Counted from the first letter of the stretch, positions 1 to 12,600 are shown. The stretch: 64,000 nt of DNA from Macrophomina tecta (GCA_024180945.1 JAKSGN010000035.1:868001-932000); one strand, 5' to 3'. Numbers and translations are program-made. The notes: a model not told the origin generated them from the sequence alone.

Positions 1-3000
1 AAGGAAGATAATAAGTAGAAAATAGTATTTAAGACGCGTTACAGGTATTACGAGTACCTAGTTATACTATTTAGCTTAACTAACGCACCCGCAATCTTCT
101 AGTCGTATATCTACCGAGCCCTAGGAGGCCTAGTAGACACGATTTATGTAGTATACTTAGATAATATACTTATATACTTAGCGGATAAGTCTTAGCACGT
201 CGAGCACGTTAAACGTGTTCTCTATAGATTACGTAATTAGAACCTCTACGTAAAACCGTCTAAATATAGCTTTTATATAAAGTATGTTAAGTTCCTAGGC
301 TTTATTATCACCCCCTAGGGGGTTGTTATAGACCCTGTAAGAGTCGAAGCCATTAAGGACTAGCCGGAGCCGTAAAGCTACCGTAATATTTAGGTTTTCC
401 TAGGCTTTACCAACTTTTATAGGCGCTTTATATAGAATTACTCTACGGTAGTTTAACCACTAACTAGCTTACTAAAAGAAGCAGCCTAAGATCCTAATCC
501 GGGGGCCAAACGAGCGCCGAAAAAAGGGCTAACTAAATAGTATAAGCCCTAGAAATAGCCCGTAGGGGCAAAGTAGGCGTTTAGTAGGCTAAAAGTATAC
601 TATACGTAGGCTCCTATACTACGGTACTATAACCTAAATCTTCTAGTTATACTAATTACCGATGTATCGGATTATATCTACGGCGGCATCCTTCTCTAGC
701 CACTAGATAGAGAGGATAACTAGCGCTATTAGTACCCCATTATATATTTTAGCTATAAGTTCGCTAGTGCTAAAATACGGTACGACACCTATAATAAGAA
801 ACTCTACGCGGTTATATAGTACTTTAAGCATTAGAGGCCTTATCTAGTATACGTATAGACGCCGGTGCGGGTATTATCTAATTATAATAATCTACGTTAT
901 TTTATAATGACTAAGAGCCTTACGGCTCGATAGGCTCGGTACGCTAAAGTCTTAGCTAAATTCGATTTTAATATTAAATATAAGCTAGGTAAGTCTAATC
1001 TAGCGAACGCTCTTTCGAGGCATCTAGACTACACCCTTAGCTTTAAGAAGGGTAATAAGTGCACCTATCTTAATACTATATTACCTATACTATAACACAA
1101 ACTCTAGATTTAGGGGTTAAGAGAACTTCTATGTACTACTAAGGACCCCGGCTAAGAGCACGAGAAAAACTTACGTATAAATGGCAGTAGTAATTACCGA
1201 ACCACCTTAGTCTGTTCCGTTACTTATAAGGAGTACGATAAGTTCGCTTATAAGGGCCTAGTACCTCCGGTATATACTTACTATAAGGGAGCTAGCACGA
1301 GCTTAGTATAAAGCTTCGTATCTTAGTCTATAGTAATAGTGGCCGCTATAACCGAAATAGCGTTCGAAGCTACTCCTAAATTATTAGTTAATTTTATTCG
1401 CACTAAGTAACGAAGGAACGCCTTCTACGTAGACGTATAAGAATAGCTTATAAAAAGGGTACTTTTAGCGTACGATTAGTATACGATCGACGAGTAAGAA
1501 CTCCTACGCTATAAAGAGCGGGTATATATACTAAAGTATACTTCGCTACATAAGAAAATCCTACTTAGGAATTATAACGATCTAAGTAGTAGCTATTACG
1601 GTATCCGCCATACCTAAGAGGTGCTTTCTAGAAAGTACTACTAGAAAGGTATTACCGTGGACGTTAAAAAATATATATAAAGCTACGATGCCTATTAACG
1701 TAATAAGGCTCGCCGGTATAAGCTATATAGATTATTATAGCTACTACTAGTAGCCGCTTAACCCTATAGATACTACTTTCTTAATTTTATTACGGACTTG
1801 CTAGAATCCGTAGGGCGAGACAGTTAAGTATATAACGTAGTTCTCGTACTCGTTAACTATTTTACTAAATATATATGTTACCTACTAGTTAGGAAGACGA
1901 TTAATAGGATAATGCTCGCGGATCTTATCGTAAATGACGTCTTCATATAATTTAGGCCGCCTAATAGCCTAGTCTCGGATAGGGGCTTAACGTTTACGAG
2001 CTAGTTCTAGAGCGAATTATACTATAATCTTAGGATTAAGTATAGACTAAGTACCTTCTTTTACCCGTAGATAGACGGCTAAACGGAGAGGTAAAATTAG
2101 AAGTTAGAGGCGTATCTACGCTATTATATCTCTTAGAACTAGTTAGACTAGGTAAAGCTTCTCTAGTAGGCTTTATACGCCTATAACTAGAAAACCCACT
2201 CTTCTATAGGCTTCGCACTAGTTTAACTAGATACGGGGATGGAACCTAACTCCTAGGACGGGGTTTAGGATAACCTTAATAGAAATCCCCTAACTAAATC
2301 GGCCGAAGCAGCCAAAAAGCACGCGGAAAATATATAAAAAGTATAGAAATTAGCGGCGAAATTCCTCGGACACTCCTAGGAGCTCTAAATAAAATATTAT
2401 AACCGAAACCGAACTAAAATATATTTTAATATTAGATAACTAGTCCTTCTCTTAGTAAGGAATATTAAAACCAAACGGCCTTATAAGAAACTCGATAACC
2501 GTTACCTAGGGCTATTTCGAATCCTAGAGAAGATTAGCTCCTAGGCCTACCGCTTAGACCTACTATAATCTATATTCCGGCTGTATACTGTTTTTAACGT
2601 TATATTACTAGAAGCTTATACGGTAAGGCTAGGATTTTAACCACTACTAGTCGAAGAAATCAATAATAGTGGATACTAGAAAGTCGAAGCCATAATAGCC
2701 TATAAAGAAGGGCCACTAAGGTAATACCTACTTAAATAGCTCGGCTAGTCCTATAAACACAACGAGTAGAAGTAGGAAGAGGAGCTAGACAATTATAAAG
2801 AGCTTTTATAGAATTATCTTAAAGAAAACCCTATTTCCTAGAACGCCTAGCTAAAACGCAAGCGAAACGTAGGCGAAATGTAGGCTATAAGTAAGCCACG
2901 GCGAGGACGCCCCCTAGGATTAAAGAATAAAAAGAAATATTAGGGGAAATACTTAATTTATAAAGAAGGGCCCTAAAGGAGCATCTACTTTATATTCGAG

Positions 3001-4336
3001 CTATACTAAAACTACCTCTTATTCGTATTAGATATCCTCGTAAAGTATTTATCCTTAAACTCCTCGTCTACCACTTCATTAGTTGGCTTTATTAAGCTAA
3101 CCCTATCTAGTCTAGCCTAATAACGCTGCTAATTCTCCGAGCGCGATATATTGCGCGCATACTACTAGTTACTACGGCTACTAGTAGCCGTAATCTTCTT
3201 CGCCTTCTACTTCTCGTATGCCGACACCGCCTCTCCTAACGTACCGGCGTACTTATATAGCGTAAGTACGTCCTTCTCTATAAACTCTAGCACCTTCTTA
3301 TTAGGAGCGCCATCGAAGCTATTATAATAGAATGATAGTAAATTAGTAGTATAGCGGAATTAAGGGGGAACCTAAAAATAAATTTTATTACTAGCAACGA
3401 GCACAAGCAGTATAAAAGCATATAGAAAGTATAAGAAAAGTAGGGGAAAAGCATACTTACTAGAGTACATTTATAACTACTCTTCGCACACCAATTGCAC
3501 TTAGTATAGGGTGGATCCTTAAAGTAGATCTGGCGAAGCCCCCTAAGAAGCTCCGTAGGCGTAAAATTAACCTATACTTTACCCTCGCGGTAGCGCATCG
3601 TGCCCCAGTAGCGCACGCAACGTATATAGCACACTACTACTAAACCAGGCTACGGCTAAAGATAAGAGAGAAGCTTTACTATATTACTCATAATAGGCGT
3701 CTGCGGAAGCTTATCGTAGGAGTAACCCGAGTAAATAAAGCCGGAAGGGGTCTATATAGTAATAGTTATTTAGGAGAAAGGAGTAATAAAAAGGGTTAAT
3801 ATTAATTAAAGATATTTTAGTTAAAGAAGGGAAGCTAGATCTAAACCACGAAAATCTAGGAAGGTATAGGGGGTTATTATACCTATTAAAGCTATCGAAA
3901 AAACGACCTCGTACCCTATAAGTATTATTAGCACGCGTGAGTTACTAATTAGTATATTCGCTAGTATTATCGTATAAGGCTAACTCCTATTATCCTTAAT
4001 AGTAATAATACCTAATAATAAAGAAAAAACCGCGCTAATGTACTATTACCTACGTTTTCCGTATATATAGTATGCCGCTAGCATTACTAATAACCGCTTA
4101 GCGATATATTTCCTTATTTTTCTATTAATTTATTGTTCTTTATTTATTATTCGCAGCAACGGCTACGTAATAAGACTAATTCGCCTTACTACGTAACGCC
4201 TGTAGCTAATATATAATACTACGTCCTATATAGTAATTAGGTACACTCTTTTTCCTTACTAAAGATTTTTTAACGAGGTACTAACACAATACCTTCTAAT
4301 AGAAATTAGGGTGATTCCTACTAGAGGGGGGGGTAG
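1..4336 (+). mobile_element. Gypsy-2: RIP-mutated Ty3/gypsy chromovirus, interior from RT to PPT
   Basis: The interior of a Ty3/gypsy retrotransposon begins inside reverse transcriptase at the window edge. Read in frame from base 1, with stops ignored, it gives recognisable RT (LTNAPA, then YLDN for YLDD near 160-170), the RNase H/connection region, integrase and, near 2,665-2,800, a chromodomain. Stops are very frequent and CpA is strongly depleted, which is the RIP signature. After the chromodomain the same frame carries an AT-hook (KPRRGRP, 2893-2913). The 3' untranslated part ends in a purine tract (about 4324-4336) just before the LTR. No gene here is functional. A related copy lies on the minus strand at 60,541-64,000. 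Confidence 0.85.
2945..3360 (-). pseudogene. Gypsy-2 antisense ORF remnant (left copy)
   Basis: The minus strand between the Gypsy-2 AT-hook and the 3' untranslated region can be read in one frame, broken almost only by TAG codons of the kind RIP makes from TGG or CAG. It includes VLEFIEKDVLTLYKYAG, later EEFKDKYFTRIS and YSSNIK. The copy at 62,470-62,865 keeps the same frame with mostly conservative differences (for example EEFKNKYFTRIS). That shared frame suggests an antisense gene in the family rather than chance. No domain is recognised; the ends are approximate. Confidence 0.45.
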
Positions 4337-4668
4337 TGTTAGAATAATAGGCCCTAGCATACCCTTAGAATACTTATACCGTGCGTTCCACGTGCTTATT
4401 ACGTGCTACGCACGGGCCCCTAGTATATAACGCCACCAAGGGGTAAATCCTATACTACTAAGGATTCGTACCTAAGAATATACGACTCTTCTAAAGGCTC
4501 CCTACTTATAACTAGCCTATTACTTATATAAAGTCTACTTTTAGTAAAGGGCCCTCTTTTAATACGCTAATTAGAGCTCTCTTCTTAAGCTATCTATTAA
4601 AGTTCTATTTTTTATATAGAAAAAACTATTCTCACCTTAACTAGCTTACCTATTTTTTACCCTATAAT
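4337..4668 (+). repeat. Gypsy-2 LTR (RIP-mutated)
   Basis: It starts with TGTTAG directly after the polypurine tract. A TATA-like TATATAA lies near 4523-4530. The first ~190 bp recur inverted at 60,541-60,739. The 3' end is not exact: Gypsy-1-derived sequence is recognisable from about 4669. Confidence 0.6.
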
Positions 4669-6165
4669 ACCGCGCCTAATTTACTAGCTCGGAATCCTCG
4701 GAAGGCGTAAAACCCGAACTAATACTAGAAAACCTAATAGACTAAAATAACTCTATAATAATATTAGCTAAGATATTACTACATAAACGCTTTAGCGATC
4801 GCTCTTTCTTAGTATTTTTAGGGTTAATAGAATTCCTAGTCTCGCGAACTAACTTAAAATAGTTTAACTTCTCTAACTTCTCTAACTTCTCTACAGTTAT
4901 AGCCTTCTTCGAAAGTATTAAATAAGTATAATATTTTAAGAGATTCTTCTATTTCTCTAAATAAGATAAACGGGCTATTATAGTCTATATAGCCTTATAA
5001 GCCTTCTTTTAATCCGTACGCACTTTAGCACGTGCCCGATTAAGACGGTTAACTAGAGTTAAATATTAGTAATAGTAGAAGACGATAGAAATAAAATATA
5101 TAGTCTATAGTATTAAGACCTCTACTATTATAAGTAGTTTAATTACGACGAGTATACTCTCTATAATAAAAAGAACTCTTAATATCTATTTAATACTCTA
5201 CGGGCTCATCCTTAGAAGCTAGAAGTAAATAAGAAGAATAAGAAATAGATATCTTATAGCTCTTATAATTAATATACTTATCTAGAAAAACCTATTTAGT
5301 ACGCTTATATTTTGAAGGCATCGTAAAAATTTACTAAAGAAAAGAAAGAAAGAATAAGAGAAATCTAAGATATAGATAAGCGAATAAATCTTTAGGCTAA
5401 AGATTCTTAAGAGAGGGAATAGTATTATGAACCCTAGAGAATAAGGGCTTTATAACCCTATAAATAGAAAGCCTATACGGAAAAAAATACTATAGAAACT
5501 AAGAATTCTTACGAGTAGTAGAGTCGTATAGCTAAAATACCCGTACGGGAAAACTAGTCTTAAGAAAAAATAATACGTATAGCCCTAAGCCTAGTAATAA
5601 TAGAAGCCCGTATAAAAATAATGCCCGCGTAGTATAGCGACTACCTAGAAGAATAGTAAAACTAAGTTTCTATAGAAGAAAGATATCTATAGAAAAAAAG
5701 TATAAATCTAGAAAACTAACTTCGGATATAAGAAATAAATAAGAGAATATTAAATATATTATCTACTTATTAGAGTAGAAGTCGGGTTTCGAAAAATAGG
5801 CCTTAGCGCCTAAGTTATATAGAATCTACTAGGCCTACTAAATAATAAAGAACTATGACTATTCTCTATAATACTTAGATAACTAAGAATACTAATTATC
5901 TACTACTATCTATAGATTATTATATATTTTTTATAGTATATAGATATACTTCTTAGATAGTACTTTAATCTTTATAGTTAACTTAAAATTCTAATATAGA
6001 CTTATTAGAGGTAATAAACCTAATGCGTACTACGTATTAATTTATTACGTAATCGCTATCTATTATTCTAATTCTTTATTCTTCTCTTATCTTTTAAGGT
6101 AAATCTTATTGCTATCTAATCCTACTAGGTAACTTTAAAGTCTAGTAGAAGAGGCCGCCGTTATA
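4669..6165 (+). mobile_element. Gypsy-1 fragment, RIP-mutated 3' end with 3' LTR
   Basis: This sequence matches, base for base apart from C-to-T and G-to-A changes, the region downstream of the Gypsy-1 chromodomain (the antisense-gene region and PPT of the intact element near 13,590-14,327), followed by a 743-bp LTR at 5423-6165. Gag and most of pol are missing. It is an old, RIP-inactivated 3' remnant. Confidence 0.8.
5423..6165 (+). repeat. Gypsy-1 LTR, RIP-mutated
   Basis: It begins TATTATGAACC (from TGTTACGAACC) and ends CCGTTATA (from CCGTTACA). Its length of 743 bp equals that of the intact Gypsy-1 LTRs. Confidence 0.85.
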
Positions 6166-6851
6166 CTAGCTTCTCTTTCTACTTCTACTTATTATATTTA
6201 TAGGGCTAGTCGAGCTATTTAAGTAGGTATTATCTTAGTAGCCCTTCTTTATAGGCTACTATAGCTTTAACTTTCTAGTATCTACTATCGTCGATTTCTT
6301 TAACTAGTAGCGGTTAGAATTCTAGCCTTACTATATAAGCTTCTAGTAATATAACATTAAAAATAGTATATAGCCGGGATATAGATTATAGTAGATCTAA
6401 GCGGTAGGCCTAGAAGCTAATCTTCTCTAGAATTTAAAATAGTTCTAGGTAATAGTTATTAAGTTTCTTATAAGGCCGTTTAGTTTTAATATTTCTTACT
6501 AAGAGAAGGACTAGTTATCTAATATTAAAATATATTTTAGTTCGGTTCTAGTTATAATATTTTATTTAGAGTTTCTAGAAGTATTCGAGGAATTCCGCTA
6601 CTAATTTCTATACTTTTTATATACTTTCCGCGTATTTTTTAGTTGCTTTAGCCAATTTAGTTAGGAAATTTCTATTAAGGTTATTCTAAACCCCATTTTA
6701 GAAGTTAGATTCTACTCCCGTATCTAGTTAAACTAGTACGAAGCCTATAAAAGAGTAGGTTTTCTAATTATAGATGTATAAAGCCTACTAGAAAAGCTTT
6801 ATCTAGTCTAACTAGTTCTAGAAGGTATAATAGCGTAAATACGCCTCTAAC
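6166..6851 (-). mobile_element. Gypsy-2 fragment, minus strand, integrase/chromodomain part
   Basis: This is the reverse complement of the integrase-to-chromodomain part of Gypsy-2. It matches roughly 63,039-63,731 almost base for base. It is wedged between the RIP-mutated Gypsy-1 fragment and the intact Gypsy-1 element. Confidence 0.8.
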
Positions 6852-7594
6852 TGTTACGAACCCCAGAGGACAAGGGCTTTATGACCCCACGGGTAGGAAG
6901 CCCGCACGGGAAAAGGCACCGCAGGGACCAAGAACCCTCACGGGCAGCAGAGCCGCACGGCCGGAACGCCCGCACGGGAAACCCAGCCTCAAGGGAAGGC
7001 GGCACGTACGGCCCCGAGCCAGGCAGCAACAGAGGCCCGCACGGGAACGACGCCCGCGCAGCACAGCGACTACCCGGAAGAATAGCAGGACCGAGTTCCC
7101 GCAGGGGAAAGACACCCACAGGGAAAGGGCACAGATCCAGGAAACCGACTTCGGACACAAGGGACGAACAAGAGAATGTCGAACATGTCGTCCGCTCATC
7201 AGGGCAGAAGTCGGGTTCCGGAAAACAGGCCTTAGCGCCCAAGTCACGTGGGACCCACCGGGCCCACTGGATAACGAAGGATCACGACTATCCTCCACGA
7301 CGCTTGGATAACCAAGGATGCCAACTATCCACCACTATCCACAGATTGCTACACATTTCCTACAGTATATAGACACACTCCTTAGATAGTACTTTGACCT
7401 TCGTGGTCAACTCAAGATTCCAATACAGACTTATTGGAGGTAACAAGCCTGACGCGCACCGCGCACCAACCTATCACGTGACCGCTACCCATCGTTCCAA
7501 TCCTTTACCCTTCTCTTGCTCTTCAAGGTAAACCCTACCGCTACCTGACCCTACTAGGTGACTCCTAAGCCTAGTGGAAGAGGCCGCCGTTACA
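6852..7594 (+). repeat. Gypsy-1 5' LTR
   Basis: It begins TGTTACGAACCCC and ends GCCGTTACA. U3 is GC-rich and carries three copies of CCCGCACGGG at 6901, 6969 and 7036, with related CACGGG motifs between them. A TATA box lies at 7366-7371 and the inferred RNA start near 7400. Confidence 0.95.
7366..7371 (+). promoter_or_regulatory. TATA box of Gypsy-1 LTR promoter
   Basis: TATATA lies 37 bp upstream of GTGGTCAA (7403-7410), which is complementary to the primer-binding site. This places the U3/R boundary near 7400. The copy in the 3' LTR is at 14842-14847. Confidence 0.6.
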
Positions 7595-7596
7595 CT

Positions 7597-7604
7597 TTGA
7601 CCAC
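7597..7604 (+). other. Primer-binding site, self-priming type
   Basis: TTGACCAC begins two bases after the LTR end, where a primer-binding site is expected. It is the exact reverse complement of GTGGTCAA at 7403-7410, the predicted 5' end of the element's RNA. Tf1/sushi elements prime reverse transcription from their own RNA 5' end in this way. No tRNA 3'-end complement was recognised. Confidence 0.55.
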
Positions 7605-7694
7605 CATCCTTGCAAGGGAAGGCAGTTCCGAGGAGAGGAACACTCAAACGACAAGGTAGTATCACCCGACATTTGACGCTAACTAAGCAACACA

Positions 7695-9680
7695 ATGAAC
7701 GACGTCGACATGAACAACAACGGTCCCCCACAGCCAACTATGGCCGACCTCTTTCAGGTCATCCAAGACATGCAAGGCCAGATCGGCGAACTTCGCGGAC
7801 AACTCCAGGAGCAAACCAACGAGAACACCCAGCTCCACCAACAGATAGGCGAACTTCGCAACCAAGCCATTCCAGCGGCCCATACTCCGGCGCCAGTACA
7901 CGCTCCGACACCTACAGCGACTCAACCCCCTGACAGAAGCACGAAGACGGCCAAACCAGACCTATTCTACGGCAACCGAAAGAAGCTTCAAACCTTCCTC
8001 TCGCAACTCGACCTATACTTCTTCTTCAACTCCAGAGACTTCCCCACAGACGACAAAAAGGTGATGTTCGCTGCCACCTACCTCCGCGACACTGCGGCAC
8101 AGTGGTTCGAGCCCTACCTTAGAGACCGAATGGAGAAAGGACCAGAGGCACGCAAGGAGGACACCAAGAAGGTCTTTGGCAGCTACAAGCACTTCGTGAC
8201 TCAGATCAAGCAGAGCTTCGGAGACCTCGACGAAGTCAACAAGGCCCGACGAGCCGTCATGAACATCCACCAGAAGACCTCAGTGGCAGACTACACTACA
8301 GAGTTCCAAAAGGCCGCCGCGTACCTGGACGATTGGTCCGACCGCGCCCTCATGGACCACTACTACCGAGGACTCAAGGAGAGGGTCAAAGACCAACTCA
8401 TGACACAAGACGACCCCAAGACCCTGGACGAGCTCATCAAGCTAGCCATCAAATGCGACAACCGCCTCTTTGAGCGCCAATCCGAAAAATACAAGGGGAA
8501 CTACGGAGCCAACACTTCGCGCCCCTCGCGACCACGCCATACGCAAGAAGGAGGCGACGCCATGGAACTAGACGCCGCTCAACGAAGCGACAAAGACAAT
8601 AAGCGCGAGAGACGACCTCGACGCCAGTGGACGGAGCAAGAAACAGAACGCTTTAACAAAGGACTCTGTGTCTACTGCGGAGACAAGTGGAACCCCCGGC
8701 ACCGCTGCCTGCAACGAAACAAAACCGGCAAGACTGCCGCCGTCGCCACTCAAGAAGAAGAGGAACCCCGCTCCGCGTCCACCCTGAGCAAAGAAGTCAA
8801 CCACGCGGCCATGAGCTGGACCGCCTGCTACGATGACAACTGCACGACCCATCAGAGCGACAAACAGGCCACCGGGTGGTACCCCTCCGAGCCGCGGCAG
8901 CTGAACCTAGCTACACGCAACGAGGAAGTACTAGAAATCGACGACCTAATCGATGACTTCCCCTACGACGACGAGCTAGTCGACAGTGACACAGGTGAAC
9001 TCTACGACAGTACACCCGAATCCAGCGAAGCAGGGAATACGGAGCAATGGCAAGACCAAGCCATGCTCGACCGAATCACGGAACACCTGAACAGATACGG
9101 AGACACGAGGCGCGTCGAAGCCAGCCTCGCCCCCACAATCAACTGGACCCCTGGATCAAGAATAGACCTACCACCTCAGCAATACCAGGTGAAGAACGGG
9201 AAGCTCAGCTCTCGATTCTACGAAGACGGCATATGGCACCCCTGGAAGGAATCACCCCTCGCCTCGGCCGACGAAGTAGCGACCTGGCTCGAAAGCGAGG
9301 CCCGGGGAGTACAGCAACAACGAGACCTCGCGCACTTGCGAAACATGGCGCTGACCCTCGGCCTGCACGGAACAGCAACAAGGGTCGGGGATACCCTACA
9401 ATGGGTCCCAAAGAAAAAATACGCCATGCCTACCTTTGAATACCAGGTCCGCAACGACCGGATCCACTGGCGGCGCCGCATCAGGCGCGGACGCTGGACA
9501 CAGTGGAAGGAATTACCGATCCCGGCCCAAGACTGGGACTTCTACTTCTACGAAGAAATGACAAGCCCACGAACCGGACGCCTCTTCCCCGCAAACGAAA
9601 ACATCGAGTTCGAAACACCCACTACCTATGGGATCCACAATGCGCCCAGGGAGCTGACCAACGCACTGTCAAAAAACTAA
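7695..9680 (+). CDS. Gypsy-1 Gag polyprotein
   Basis: This 661-aa structural protein of the retrotransposon particle starts at an ATG 100 bp after the LTR. A short N-terminal Gln-rich coiled segment (about 15-55) precedes the retrotransposon gag (capsid-like) domain, about 85-255, with AAQWFEPYL and [19 protein letters not shown] basic zinc-knuckle-like motif [14 protein letters not shown] has CX2CX7HXC spacing, unlike the usual CX2CX4HX4C. The C-terminal part is odd: a ~40-residue unit occurs twice (about 482-521 and 568-608), sharing W-x-P, YQV(K/R)N and WKE-x-P. The ORF ends in TAA straight after a -1 slippery heptamer that leads into pol. Related copies downstream are RIP-inactivated. Confidence 0.93.
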   Translation: MNDVDMNNNGPPQPTMADLFQVIQDMQGQIGELRGQLQEQTNENTQLHQQIGELRNQAIPAAHTPAPVHAPTPTATQPPDRSTKTAKPDLFYGNRKKLQTFLSQLDLYFFFNSRDFPTDDKKVMFAATYLRDTAAQWFEPYLRDRMEKGPEARKEDTKKVFGSYKHFVTQIKQSFGDLDEVNKARRAVMNIHQKTSVADYTTEFQKAAAYLDDWSDRALMDHYYRGLKERVKDQLMTQDDPKTLDELIKLAIKCDNRLFERQSEKYKGNYGANTSRPSRPRHTQEGGDAMELDAAQRSDKDNKRERRPRRQWTEQETERFNKGLCVYCGDKWNPRHRCLQRNKTGKTAAVATQEEEEPRSASTLSKEVNHAAMSWTACYDDNCTTHQSDKQATGWYPSEPRQLNLATRNEEVLEIDDLIDDFPYDDELVDSDTGELYDSTPESSEAGNTEQWQDQAMLDRITEHLNRYGDTRRVEASLAPTINWTPGSRIDLPPQQYQVKNGKLSSRFYEDGIWHPWKESPLASADEVATWLESEARGVQQQRDLAHLRNMALTLGLHGTATRVGDTLQWVPKKKYAMPTFEYQVRNDRIHWRRRIRRGRWTQWKELPIPAQDWDFYFYEEMTSPRTGRLFPANENIEFETPTTYGIHNAPRELTNALSKN

Positions 9681-12600
9681 ACGGCCTCCCTAGCCAGGGA
9701 CCCCAGGAGGGGCCGTCAAACAGGTCCCTCAACCAGGTTTCACGCACATCGAACGACATACGCACCTCAGGAAAAGTTCTCAGGATACCAGTAACCATCT
9801 GCGGGCGAACCGCGATGGCTATGCTCGACAGCGGAGCAGAAGGCAATTTCATCAGCCACATCTTCGCCACCCAAAACAACATCCAACTCACGAGGAAAGA
9901 CCATCCCTACTCGTTGAAAACAGTAGACGGGTCAGCCGCCTCATACGACAAAGGACAGATTCGGGTCGAGACAGAACCCGCAAAGCTTACCATCGGGAGA
10001 CATGTAGAAAAGATTACGCTCGACGTAACCTCCATACCAGGGCACGACATTATCCTGGGAATCCCGTGGTTTGAAACCCACGAACCGCATATCCGATGGA
10101 AGGAAAGAACAGTTACCTTCCCAAACGAGGAATGCACCAGACACCTGGCCACTGCCAGAAGGACACCGACGGTCAAGGAAGACCCCATAGACATCCAAGA
10201 AATCTCAATAAGCGCACTAAATCGCATGAGAAACCGAGGAGAGAAGGCATACACCATCCTCGTCAAAACAAGCCTAGAACACGAGCAGAAAATCCTAGCT
10301 CGCATGACAAGGGGCCTCCGCCAGGAGGATAACGACGTCCCAAAACCAGTCGGAGGAGACTGCCCCCAGAGGATCCGCAGAAAATACGACCCATCCGCTC
10401 ACGGATGGATGGACATCGTCAAACGAGGCATTTCGGCAGTCGAGGGTAACGCAGACCTTGGCGGAATTGTAAGGCCTACCACAGACAAATCAGCACCAAC
10501 ACCGGAACTGGAAACCGTCCCACAAGAATTCTGGGACCTCCAACGACTGTTCCAGGAAAGAGGCAAAGGACAATTACCAGAACACAAACCATGGGACCAC
10601 GAGATACTCCTGATGCCCGGGACGCAACCCGCGTTCAAGCCCATATACTCGCTTTCAGAAAAAGAGGCAGAGGCCTTAAGGGAGTACATCGAAAAGAACC
10701 TGGAACGAGGATACATACGCCCGTCATCATCACCGGCTGGTTATCCCATCCTGTTTGTCCCAAAGAAAAATGGTAAACTACGCCTCTGTGTTGACTACAG
10801 ACAACTGAACGACATCACCGTCAAAAACCGGTACCCCCTACCTCGCATCGACGAGCTGCAAGACAAACTCCGTAACGCCAAGTATTTCACCAAGCTGGAC
10901 CTCAGAGAAGGCTACCACCTAGTCCGCATCAAGGAAGGTGAAGAGTGGAAAACGGCGTTCCGAACAAGATTTGGACACTACGAGTATACGGTAATGCCCT
11001 TCGGGCTTACCAACGCACCAGCTACCTTCCAGAGCTTAGTCAACGATACACTACGTCCGTATCTGGATGTATTCGCTTTGGCTTACCTGGATGACATCCT
11101 GATATACTCGGAGACGCTCGAAGAACATACCGAGCACATAAGGAAAGTCCTACAGGCACTGGACGAACGAAACCTCCAAGTAGCCCCGGAAAAGAGCGAA
11201 TGGTACACGCAGAAGACGGAATACCTCGGGTTTATCATCACCCCTGGACACATCAGCATGGACGACAAAAAACTGGACGCCATAAGAGACTGGCCCACGC
11301 CAAAGACCATTAAAGAAGTGCAATCCTTCCTGGGATTTGCTAACTTTTACCGGAAGTTCATCCTGAACTACGCGAAGGTGTCCACACCTCTCACAGACCT
11401 AACAAAGAAGGAACACGGGTTCGTATGGGGAGAAAGGCAACAAACAGCCTTCGACTCACTAAAGCGCATGTTCACGGAAGCCCCGGTTTTGGGTATCTAC
11501 AACCCTGACCTACCCATTACGGTCGAAACCGACGCCTCCGACTACGCCATAGGAGCAGTCCTCAGCCAGCCAGACGAGCAGGGCAGACTACACCCCATCG
11601 CCTTCTATTCGAGGAAAATGACAGGCCCCGAGAAGAACTACGACGTCCACGACAAAGAGCTCCTGGCCATTGTCACGGCCTTTAAAGAATGGAGACACTA
11701 CCTCGAAGGGGCCAAACACCAAATCATGGTGTACTGCGACCACAAGAACCTATCGCACTTCACCACCACCAAGGAACTGAATCGACGACAGGTCAGGTGG
11801 GCCGAGGAACTAGCATCATACGACATGAAGATCACCTACAGAAAGGGATCCGAGAACGCTCGCGCAGACGCGCTGAGCAGACGAGCCGACCATATCGAAG
11901 GGAAGCCAGGTCCACAACCTGCGATACTCGACACGCGGGAAGACGGGTCTTTTATACCCGCCAGCCGTAGCCGCCAGATCACCGCTATTTATAGCATCGA
12001 ACAGACATGGCTCAAGGAAGGACCAGACGACTCGCTTACCCCGGTCAGACTACTCGCCCCAGCGATACGCCTCGAAGGCAACGAATGGGAGCGCAAGATC
12101 CGAGAGGCCTGCGCAGATGACGCAACGGCTCAAGAAATCGAAGAACTCAAAGACGACCCCCGAGTAACCAAAAACGCAGATGGCACAATCCTGTTTCTGG
12201 GATTAGTCTACGTCCCGGTTAAACTACGGGAAGAACTCGTGAAAGACATACACGAAGCCCCAGCACACGGTCATCAAGGAACAGACAAAACAACAGAGCG
12301 AATTACGAGAAGCTACTACTTTCCAGGGCTCAGAAGAACCGTACAAAGGATAGTCTCACAATGCGACCTCTGCATCAGAAGCAAGGCCGCGAGACACGCA
12401 CCCTACGGATCGCTTCAGCCACTACCGGCACCGAAGCGCCCTTGGCAATCCATCTCGCTAGACTTCATCACGGACCTACCCAAGTCAAAAGAACCGCTTA
12501 CTAAGGTCAAGTATGACTCGATCCTGGTCATCGTGGATAGAATGACAAAGTACGCATACTACTTGCCATACCTCAAATCGGCAAATGCGGAAGAACTCGC

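Noticed and set aside
6847..7298. 131- and 139-aa minus-strand frames in the Gypsy-1 LTR, repeated at every clean LTR copy
   Set aside because: They are confined to U3/R, have biased composition (Cys/Leu/Arg/Pro) caused by the GC-rich repeats, and are the complement of open pol/LTR frames. No start or splice logic links them to a gene.
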